From contig JAKZAN010000005.1 of assembly GCA_023053545.1 (NCBI GenBank), positions 12,152,001 through 12,216,000 on the forward strand: DNA of 64,000 nt. Reading direction: 5' to 3'. The DNA comes from Lepidurus packardi. Lineage: Eukaryota > Arthropoda > Branchiopoda > Notostraca > Triopsidae. Shown here in pieces: positions 50,427-64,000 of this stretch; position 1 is the first letter of the stretch; each line of letters begins with the position of its first letter. Position numbers and translations under genes: made by a program. The notes under the pieces were generated by a model. It was not told the DNA's origin. It did no database searches and saw nothing but the letters and a program-made list of their open reading frames with translations.

Positions 50427-51595
50427 CTTTCTACTACTAACATACTACGGACTAGCTAAACGGACTTACAAATTCCTAAGATATAGAAAAGAAAATATCA
50501 TATATCTTTACACTTTAAACATGTATTTTTAGAACAAGAATTGCGTGCACAATTAGAAAAAAAATCAAAATTAGAAAAAATAAAACAGACAAACCATGGC
50601 AAGGCATGGCACGGCAGGAAAATCATTACTTTCGCTTTAATTTACCCCAAATAACTCGATTTTAATATTTAACTAGAAACAGAATAGTTATACCAACAGT
50701 GATGACTTACTTAGCTTGAATTTCACTTCATAATTCGTTCAATTAAATGAACTTCCTTCTCTACGTCTCTCTTCTCCCAGTCTGTTTTGCTTTGCAGCAC
50801 GTGGCTCATCGATTATAGTATCGACATATTTATATCGATTACAGCCAAGCAATATTTAACACTAAACCGATTGGGTCGCTGAACTACGCGGGAAACTTTC
50901 AAATTTTAACAGCATTTCCTGCCAATTTTCCTGTTTATTCTCTAAATATCTGATTTTTCGCGAAGATTTTGGGGGAAAACAATAGCGGAAGTAAGAAAAA
51001 CCTATTAGTGTAAAAGATTGAGTCAAGGTTAGGTTCGAAAAATTCCTTTGACCACGACGGGTGCCAATACGGTACTTTATGATTGTTTTAAGTAACTGTT
51101 TTTTCATTTATTTTTTTTCCCAATGCACTTGTCACTTCATTTGCTCGATCACACGAAAGGCTCACAGAAAAACAAATCAGGAATGATTACCACTGGGCAG
51201 GTAGGTAATGATTGTGGAAAGCAAAAAACTCCCTAGTTTTAACAAAAACATTCTTAACTAAGCAAACCATTAGCAAAACTGACTCTGACCGAATGGCAAA
51301 AGAATGTCTGGGTTAAATCAAACACTTTCTCAGTTAACATAACACTATTACCGCCAAGATTCCCAAAACAGAACCAATTTAAGAGGAAACACCAGAGGAT
51401 GAAAACAAGAAACAATTGTAAAGAACAGGTAACCAAAACAAAAGACCAAGTAACATTTCAGCCCCTCACAATTTTGGCAAAATGCACATGGTCCCTGTTC
51501 AAAAATGGTCCATTATGAGTTTTTCTTATTTTCTTTTTTTTTTTTTTTTTTTAAGCAATTGTTAGCTCATCACGCAACTTGATTTAAGGCGAAAA
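50427..51595. other. Gap between the zinc-finger gene start and the IMPDH stop
   Basis: About 1.17 kb. The zinc-finger gene promoter should lie at the left; ATCGAT-type motifs (CATCGATTAT, TATCGACA, TATCGATT) cluster at about 50808-50840 but none is a perfect DRE. The right part is probably IMPDH 3' untranslated sequence with an 18-nt T run at about 51534-51552. No gene seen. Confidence 0.35.
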
Positions 51596-56530
<4,935 letters not shown>

Positions 56531-57677
56531 TTTATAATATCAACGTAATGCTATTAGAACAAATAAACGCTAAAATATTTTCGAGAAAAAGATAAACACA
56601 AATGGGCTAAGATAAACTTGGGGAAGCCCAGTGTACCACGTTGTAGACACTTGAATAATACACTGCATCTCGTTTGTGGTTTCCACGCCAACTCGGTCTA
56701 CAATTTGGGTTCAGATGAAGATAACCAGAGGGCCTTTTGTTCCTAGCCTTGGGGGCGTTACCATGCCGAGTTTGCGCAGTAAGAATGCCCTGAGGGCATG
56801 CAATAATTAGTTCAATTTTCCCTTAAAAGGCTCTATAAAACTTTGAAGAAATGGGCATCTATTTTTAGAAAATTTAAATTAATTCATTATATAAAGTGAT
56901 ATGATATAAGAGTAAGAAATTTAAACTATGAAAAGAAAGCATTTTATTTCCGCTTTCTAACTAGTTTATTAAGATTCTAAAGGGCCTCATCATGTCATCC
57001 TATATCTCACAACCTGGGGCCTAGCTAATCTGGATTCCGGCGTTTGCGCAATAGCAAACGCTTTGAGGCAATGGCGTAATTCGCAAAATTATGGTTATTG
57101 GATTAGAAATAGGTGAAACAAATTCAATTATACACTTCAGGGACACATTATTCGGCAAAAGAGCCTTGAAGGCTTGTCGGGATTGTTCAGAAATTATGCA
57201 ATAGCGTTTTGTCCTAAGGCGACTATGACTACAGGACGCAATACGATGACTGCACACGCGATGCTGAGTTTGCGGTTTGAAATTACATAATTTTTTTATA
57301 AGCCAAGTTATTGTCAGGTTAATGGATTCGCTGTCCTTCCGGTAAATTTTCCGTGAGATACCGGTGACCTTTCCGTGTCTTTATACATTAGTAATAGGGT
57401 TTCAAGCGACGATTTCGTTATCCGTTAAGCGGACGGCGAATGAGCACGGATAGAATAGAAGAAGCTGGATGAGTTGTCTTGGTAACTGAGAGTAAACGAA
57501 TAGGACTGAGTCAATATTAGGGAGCAGACTAACAAGCATAAGAGACTGGTGAATAACAGGAAACAGAAAACGGGTTGTTTTTATCCTCATCCTTTGTATT
57601 TACAATCCCACTAAGCTTGCAAAGCGAACAAATCTGGTCTAATGTCTTTCATAAGGAACAAAGCTAATGAGAACTTT
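56531..57677. other. Gap between the IMPDH start and the NDUFB7 stop
   Basis: About 1.15 kb without a supported gene. A GCGTTTGC..GCAAACGC inverted repeat (57040-57061) can form an 8-bp hairpin, and TGAGGGCATGCAATAATT is at about 56790. A 78-codon minus frame at 57021-57257 has no protein-like character. Confidence 0.35.
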
Positions 57678-58252
57678 TTATTCCGGTAATTCTTCTTTGC
57701 GAGAACGAGATGCCTTCTTGGCTTGGCGCTCTAGCAAACGACGTTCTCGTTCGTATTCTTTCATTCTAATAACGTAACTAAAGAAGGGAAAGTTAAATTA
57801 AGACGAATTTTCGAGGATTTCCTTATTTTGCTTGTGAAAATCTTACTCTTCATATTCACAGTGAAGATACACATGCTTGTCGTGATGGCATTTGTACACC
57901 AAAGGAAAGTTATCTGCTCTACAGGTTTGGTAGTCTAACAAGAGGTGAGCACAGTAGTCCCGGTATTGCAAGGGAATTTTGGCAGATTTCAAGTCTTCTT
58001 CCTTGGCGATCATAACTAAAAAGAATCCATGTTCTTAATAAACACGAAGACTAGCTATTACAATTACAAGTAGTTTATTTTAGAGCTCGTTAATACAGTC
58101 TGAAGGAATGCGGTTGAGTGAAACCAAATGAACAAGATTCAGATGTATATTTTACCTCGCTGTTTACGTTCGGACGCAAATCCTAGACTAGGATCAAAGG
58201 TAGGATCTTCTTTCACATTTGGAGTGAGAGTTTTAGCTAATGCAGTTCCCAT
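57678..58252 (-). CDS. NDUFB7: NADH dehydrogenase 1 beta subcomplex subunit 7 (B18)
   Basis: Three exons, complement: 58156-58252, 57847-58015, 57678-57777; 121 aa (human 137), all phases agree. It carries the twin CX9C signature: CAHLLLDYQTC and CHHDKHVYLHC, whose cysteines form the disulfide-bonded CHCH hairpin. YVIRMKEYERERRLL after it is the conserved NDUFB7 tail helix. A Met-Gly start fits N-myristoylation known for the family. Role: an accessory subunit of mitochondrial complex I facing the intermembrane space, needed for assembly. Confidence 0.92.
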
Positions 58253-59474
58253 TTTCTTCGCTAAATCGCAGAAACAAATCTACACTTTTCCACCCAAATC
58301 ATACAGAAAAGGCAGGAAGTAAACAAAAAGCTTGGAGCCGAAAACCGCGACAATGCTATAAAACTGAACCGAACCGAACCAGCGAGTCGCACAGCCCGCC
58401 AAATTCAAACTTGTATAGCCGTTATCTGTTGTTCCGCGTTGTGCAAGCCTGTGTAGCGCTAATTTTGTCTCCCAAGGGATTGAAAATAACATAATGCATT
58501 GAAGCGGGTTTAATGATTTTATGAAAAGATTGAAGGTACCACTAATCCTGTTAATACGACACAACTGCGCAGAGTTGAGCGACATGCTATATATAATATC
58601 TGCCATCAGGGCTTACAGCAATACTTTCACACCATAGATGGTCGTCTTCAAGGCAGTTATGCATATGTGATGAGCAAAAATAAGACTTTCTCTTGAGCAC
58701 AGCACCCCACATACAGAGCCAATTACTTTCACAAACGCCTTTAACAGACACTATTCATCTAACATTCATCGTAACACGTAGCCAGCATCAAATACATTGT
58801 TTGCAAAAGCGCAGTGCATACATGCAGAGTTGTCGGTTCATTTCTCTGTAAAGTTCTGCAAACAATAAAAATCTTAGTGCAAACTTTACGGACGGTTTAA
58901 AGAAATGTGCAGTCGAGTTTTGTTTGGGTTTAGCATACACGGTGTCTTGTAATGTAGAGCTAAGGCAACTATGTATGTATATAACACATTTTCACTCTTC
59001 TTCCCCTCTGCAAAATATGGTCATTCACTCCTAGCCATTCAAACAAATTAAACCAAACCTTTTAGTCCGTTTTGGTACAAAGGGGGCTGAAAATAATTGG
59101 AACCTTTTCCATACAAAATGTTTTGCATGAAAAATAAAGTCCATTGCAGCAGCAATGGATGCTAGATTTGCTAAACGCTCATCACTATAGTTTCGGGTTT
59201 GTATATACATCAACAAAACACAAGACGCAAAAAGGGACGCGATGTGGGATTCTGTAAAGGAGGAGAGACGAAAAACTGTTTGAAACAAAACAAGAGAAAT
59301 GTCAAAAGTTGGTTTGTTTTTCTTAGTTAGAAGGAACAACAAAAAGGTCGGACAGAGTATCCCAATAGATGATGAGGTTTAAACAAGGGCCAACAAACAA
59401 AGAAAAGAAACACCCTACTAGGGTGACATAAAGAGAGTTGACCCAAGTTTTGCTGTGTACAGGTATAGAGGCTC
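58253..59474. other. NDUFB7 5' flank and probable ELOVL 3' untranslated region
   Basis: About 1.2 kb. The left part should hold the NDUFB7 promoter; the right part lies downstream of the ELOVL stop. No open frame with protein character and no other feature was found. Confidence 0.35.
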
Positions 59475-62400
59475 TTAATCATCCTTAGAATGGATGGATC
59501 CATTGGCGTGCCCGTTGGTGTGGCCATTGGAGTAACCATTCTCGTGTGTTTTGCCGTTACTGTAGCCGTTCGCGTGTCCGTTGGTATGGCCATTGGTGTA
59601 CCCATTGGTGTATCCGTTCGTGTACCCGTTGGTATGTCCATTGGCATGGCCGTTGGTGTATCCATTCGTAACACCATTCGTAACACCATTCGTAACACCA
59701 TTAGTAACGCCATTGGTGTACCCGTTCGCTTTTCCATTGGCCAACGCTGCTTTAGCATCCTACAAACGAAAATAAACATTTAGCCCAAAAGTTTTAAATT
59801 TTTTTTTCTAAAGTTTCTTCAAAAGTTATTCTTTGTTCTATAAGCTCCAATCCTAGAGTAACGCAAGAATAAGGTTGGGCTTCAAACTCATGCATATCTA
59901 TCTTCAAAAGCCAACCGAGCTATTACTAAAACTATGACTTGGAAGCCCCGCCCCCAGGCAGCCAACCGAGCTATTACTAAAACTATGACTTGGAAGCCCC
60001 ACCCCCTTGCCTGAGGCTTTATCCATAAGGAATCCTATAATAACTCGGTGATATTGCCGCTAGAAAGAGGGAATTTGAAGCTAAACGTATTGTTTTGATG
60101 CACTCTTAAGTAACTCATTAGCTATAGTAACTCATTAGCTATAGTAACTCTAGAGTAACACAAGAATAAGGTTGGGCTTCAAACTCATGCATCTCAATCT
60201 TGAAAAGCCAACCGAGCTATTACTAAAACTATGACTTGGAAGCCCCGCCCCAGGCAGCCAACCGAGCTATTACTAAAACTATGACTTGGAAGCCCCACCC
60301 CCTTGCCTGAGGCTTTATCCATAAGGAATCCTATAATAACTCGGTGATATTGCAGATAGATAGAAAGAGGGAATTTGAAGCTAAACGTATTGTTTTGATG
60401 CACTCTGAAGTCTGTAACTAACTGTCTGAAGTAAGTAAGTAACTCTTTAGCTATAGTAAGTAAAACTAAGTAATTTAAAAGAATAGGGAACATGGAGGAA
60501 AACTTACTCTTTGTTGTTTCCGCTTGGCAAAATAGGATTTTCGGTAGAAATCGGAAAAGAGAGCAAAGAAGAGTACGCCGTGGCACCCAATCCACCAGAC
60601 AAAGGCCTTGGGGTAGTTGCATTCGATAAAGAGCAGTTGGAACGCGTGCAGGACAATGAGGACAAATTGCACCATTTGGAATGTGGTCAAATGCTTCTTC
60701 CACCAGATGTACTTCTGGTACTGGGGACCCATGGCAGCGACCATATAATAGAAGTACATGACAATGTGCACAAACGTGTTGAGCAGACCGAAGAACGTGC
60801 TGTGTCCACCTAAAGCGAAAAATTCCCAGATAATTAAGAAACTAGCATGTCAAAAATTCCTCAAAAATGTCAATTTCCTTTTAGCTTGACTTGGTCGTAC
60901 CTGGGGTGAAACGTACTCCGAACCAGACACTCATAGGCATAATACCGTGATGGACAACGTGGAGCAATGAGATGTGTTGATCTTTCTTGCGCAGGACGAA
61001 GAAAAACTGCAAAAAAAAAACAAATCATGAACAAAATTAGAAAAATTTCAACGGAATTTAGATTTTAATTTAATTTTAAGATCTAGAAGCTTGGGACGCT
61101 TACTGTGTCGAAGAACTCCGTGAACTTGGAGAAGTAATACCACCAGCAAGCGTAGACCATCTAGTATACAAACTTTTAATGTCAAGCTTAGAAAGATTTG
61201 GGGTAGGAAAAGGTTTTGATGTGTTTTGTGATAGAAAAGTGATGATGTGATGATGAAAAGATTGTTGTTGAAAGGTAAAGAACCATAAAAGAGGAGTCCG
61301 ATCACGTCAGAGGCCACAAGCAGAGGTAAGGTCTGTTTTAACGGAAAAAATCAAGATTTTTTTAAAAAAAAAAAATATGTTTTAAAGGAACGGTCAACGT
61401 AAGTTGTGCAGCTTTAGAAAAAAAAATAATATATTTTTATACATACTCACACAGAAAGGGTGAAAGGAAAAGAATTTAAACACGAAAGATTCTGGGTTGT
61501 GAAATATGTGGTTTTTTAAACTCACCCGTACTGCCAATGGACTATTAGAATAATCAACGGGTTGACAGCGGTAATTATAGCCGTTTAACCACCCTGACAG
61601 GGCCAACTGTGGAAAAGAACCGAAAATACCCACACTACAAAAACCTCTTGCCAAGAAGCTTCAGTCACACACCTCTAAAACCGCTAAAAAGATCTTAAAA
61701 CGAACTTTATAGAGTATAAGTTTACATTCTTGTTTTACAAAAACCGTTGGGTTTTAGTCTTCTAACGCTTCTAGATTGATTTTAGATATATTTATATTAG
61801 TTCAGGGTGAAGGGTTAGGATTTGGATGATTTGAACTGGGGAATTAGCTCTTGCAGAGAGAAGAACTTCTCATCCAAGCGTTTAACTCCACTTTCGTGCG
61901 ATCTAACTGCATGCAAGCTGCAAAAACCGTTGCGTCAAAGCAGGAAGCGCGGGAAACATTTGAATTTGAAAAAGCGTGGGAAATTTAGAAGGGGAAAAGA
62001 GCGTAAGATGTGAAAATAGGTTTTGAAGGGTAGAAATTTGTTTCAGTTTGTTTGTCTATCCCTTTCACCCAAGACGTTTTATGAATCTTATGATTGTGTG
62101 CGTGTGTCGATGGCAGTATGGATGTGTTTCGAGAGCCCTGACCAGAAAGGAAAACCGATTTCCGAAAACTCACCCTGACTGCCATGTCGTCAAGTGAATA
62201 ATCGACAGGCTGACATACAAAGCTATATCCGTGGAACCATCCACCTCTACCATACTAGAACGATAAAAACATTTGCTTTTGCTCAGAAATTTTTTGGTTA
62301 AAAAAAAAAACAAAACAATAGGAAGCCAAACGATCTGTAACAAAACCAACGAAAAATAGTAATAAAGGTGTACGCAAACGAACGACCATCAGGTAACAAA

Positions 62401-62946
62401 ACTACATGGGTTTGAGACATGGGTATATGAAATGTCAGAAATAAGTAAATGTACGATAGGTACGTGTCTTGATCCTTGATCAACATGCCGAAAACTACGG
62501 AGCGAATCATAAATCTAAATTCAGGGAAAAGAAGTGGAAATCTGCCCAACCGTCAGTCAAAATAGGTTAAAGAAGGTGAAGAAAACCGACGCCAGTAGTC
62601 CAAACCTATTTTTTTATTAGTGTCGCCCTACTTCGTTAAAAAATAATAATAAAAAAATAAAAAAAAAAAAATCCGTCCCAAAAAAGCAGCTGTCAACCGC
62701 GTTGGCCAAGTTTTGTTCCTGTTAAGGTTCTTTTTCTGCACGTGATCAGAAGACTGATGTTCAATTGAACAATGAAAAAGAAGTAAGATTTGTGGGCTCT
62801 TCTTGAAAAGTGAAGGCAAATAAGGCGCGATGTAGACTTTTGAACTTAGTTGTCCCCTCACTCACCCTGATGGCAATCGGATCATCGGAATAGTCAACAG
62901 GTTCGCACATATAATTGTACTGGAAGAGCCATCCACCCATCAGGCA
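59475..62946 (-). CDS. Very-long-chain fatty-acid elongase (ELOVL), 3' part
   Basis: Exons on the minus strand: one of three alternative 81-nt exons (62866-62946, 62174-62254 or 61526-61606), then 61104-61160, 60901-61006, 60508-60809, 59475-59759; upstream exons lie beyond the window. Phases agree. Landmarks: PVDYS in each alternative exon, [37 protein letters not shown] with the catalytic HxxHH box, then [35 protein letters not shown] and several membrane segments. Family knowledge: ER membrane 3-ketoacyl-CoA synthase, condensing malonyl-CoA with acyl-CoA, step one of elongation; TECR (29333) acts last. The C-terminal exon is unusual: about 75 residues of NG-spaced repeats ([21 protein letters not shown]) ending SIHSKDD, with no KKxx retrieval signal. 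The exact ELOVL subtype is not resolved; ELOVL4/7-like insect elongases fit best. Confidence 0.9.
59860..60415. repeat. Tandem duplication of about 295 bp with an inner repeat
   Basis: A block from AAGAATAAGG through AGCCAACCGAGCTATTACTA and AACTATGACTTGGAAGCCCC to TTGTTTTGATGCACTCT occurs at about 59862-60108 and 60160-60405. Inside each copy the AGCCAACCGAGC..AAGCCCC segment is itself repeated. It lies in the last ELOVL intron. Confidence 0.88.
61526..61606 (-). other. ELOVL alternative exon 3 of 3
   Basis: 81 nt, phase 0 to 0, flanked by a good acceptor (CTTTTCCACAG) and donor (GTGAGT). It encodes [20 protein letters not shown] then NSPLAVR. It shares 14 of 27 residues with 62174-62254 and 15 of 27 with 62866-62946. 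Confidence 0.88.
62174..62254 (-). other. ELOVL alternative exon 2 of 3
   Basis: 81 nt, phase 0 to 0, acceptor TATCGTTCTAG, donor GTGAGT. It encodes [20 protein letters not shown] then LDDMAVR. The conserved frame is GW, Y, C, PVDYS, A, R at the same positions as the other two versions. Confidence 0.88.
62866..62946 (-). other. ELOVL alternative exon 1 of 3
   Basis: 81 nt, phase 0 to 0, acceptor AACTTTACAG, donor GTGAGT. It encodes [20 protein letters not shown] then DDPIAIR. It lies furthest upstream in transcription order among the three seen; more versions could exist beyond the right edge. Confidence 0.88.
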
Positions 62947-64000
62947 CTGTAAAGTTTCTTTTTTTAAAAACAGGGTGTTTGTCGTTATGTGTAAAAATCA
63001 ATCAATCAGGAAACGACGCCACGTGAAAGGATGGACAAGGACTTACGAAACAAACAAACAAACATCACACACACAGAAAAATGCAGGTTAATGACGCAAC
63101 AAACCATTCGCTTCGGGGCTGTAGTAACCATTAATGTGTTAGCGAAAAATTAGAAGCTGCTAAGTAATTCATCCGGTAAGAAATGGCGGTTTTTGTGTTG
63201 TCATAAAAAATACCCACGGCTAATAGGTACAGGTCAGAAGAATGTGTAGGTAAAAGAACGGGGTAAAAAGATCATTAACTACGATCAAACCAATTAGTTT
63301 TCCTCTAGAACCCCTCCAAACCATCAGATTAGCGAGCGTAAACGCAATTACCAACGAAGTAAAATTAAATTTAATGCTAAAGCCTCGTAAAACACCATTC
63401 AAAGCATCATATCCTAGCTTCGAGCGCTTAATTATCGATAACTGCCCAAATATCGATATCAAGTTGAAATATCGATACCAAGTTGAAATATCGATACCGT
63501 CAAAAACCGAAAGTTTAGCCAAAAATGAAAACAATAGAATTTAAATCTAAATCATATGAAATGAAATCAATTGTTGCTGGAAAATTATTTAAAAAGTTAA
63601 GTTACGAAACGTTTGCTAGATTATTTTTAAATTAAACTGAGTTTTCCTGCGAAACTTGTTGAAACTACTAACGTAAACTCGCGATTGGAAGTCAGAGTTT
63701 TTCCTTGAAGGTTAAAAACTGACCAGCTGAAGGTAAAGAGACTTGAAAAACGTGCAGTACAAGTTCAAGGTAAAAACGCGGTACATAACGACCGTTTGCA
63801 GAGCCTTGGAGCCAAATGCAGAGCGTCAATTTACCTTCCGCTACGCCAGACAGCAATACTTTTGGTTGACTAATTGAACCTCTACACAAAAGAACTGTAC
63901 ATGACTTTAAAAAACACCCAAAAACAACGAATCGCTCAGAGCGTTCTAGGCTAAGTAACTCCCGGCACGTTCAAAAGATAAACTAGAAGCTCAATGGTTA
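62947..64000. other. ELOVL intron running off the right edge
   Basis: About 1 kb of presumed intron upstream of the alternative exons. Apart from the TATCGATA cluster at 63433-63496 nothing was found; in particular no further PVDYS-type exon is visible on the minus strand. Confidence 0.4.
63433..63496. promoter_or_regulatory. Cluster of four TATCGATA (DRE) sites
   Basis: Perfect octamers at 63433-63440, 63451-63458, 63470-63477 and 63489-63496, the last two embedded in repeated AAGTTGAAATATCGATACC. Four in 64 bp is far above chance. It sits in an ELOVL intron, about 490 bp upstream of the first alternative exon, so it may be an internal promoter or enhancer. Confidence 0.45.

Noticed and set aside
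59490-59783. 97-codon plus frame with Val/Gly repeats
   Set aside because: Antisense of the NG-repeat C-terminal exon of the elongase.
61265-61335. Possible extra ELOVL exon reading [17 protein letters not shown] on the minus strand
   Set aside because: It has an acceptor-like AACAG, but family alignment places the 61104-61160 exon directly after the alternative exon, and no good donor follows.

Overview
The window is eukaryotic nuclear DNA: protein genes split by many short GT-AG introns (often 50-70 nt), A/T-rich non-coding sequence and conserved animal gene content. The best guess is an arthropod (insect or crustacean relative). Support comes from short introns, TATCGATA (DRE) elements in a divergent promoter and a GGCAACGCTGC promoter-like motif, both known from Drosophila-type core promoters. 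CFAP57 suggests motile cilia or flagellated sperm. The species is not identified. No rRNA, tRNA, CRISPR array or prokaryotic operon was seen.

Layout, left to right. 1-7114 (-): 5' part of a BICRA/GLTSCR1-like chromatin-remodelling subunit, running off the left edge, with a minisatellite and an old transposon in one intron and a tandem array carrying splice acceptors in another. 7115-10421: non-coding, with a GC-rich block and one doubtful exon. 10422-13516 (+): serine/proline-rich, GTSE1-like protein. 13623-19045 (-): CFAP57. 19543-21450 (+): CCDC130/YJU2B, sharing a DRE-bearing divergent promoter with CFAP57. 23133-27720 (-): SHOC2. 27940-29060: decayed pogo/Tigger-type element. 29333-30674 (-): TECR. 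31042-32662 (-): glucoside xylosyltransferase. 33326-35590 (+): intronless-coding, repetitive secreted precursor of unknown family. 35681-40730 (-): TBCD. 40731-45092: repeat-rich, unresolved. 45093-50426 (-): protein with about 12 zinc fingers. 51596-56530 (-): IMPDH, with an apparent one-base frameshift. 57678-58252 (-): NDUFB7. 59475 to beyond the right edge (-): an ELOVL fatty-acid elongase with three alternative versions of one 81-nt exon.

The genes are mostly housekeeping functions (chromatin, splicing, tubulin folding, GTP synthesis, complex I, Ras-MAPK scaffold) and do not form an operon-like system. One pathway link exists: ELOVL catalyses the first step and TECR the last step of very-long-chain fatty-acid elongation. 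The most unusual items are the ELOVL exon trio, the secreted precursor, and the repeated appearance of tandem arrays inside introns, some of which duplicate 3' splice sites.

Exon boundaries were read by eye from splice consensus, reading-frame phase and remembered family sequences; no alignment or RNA evidence was available.
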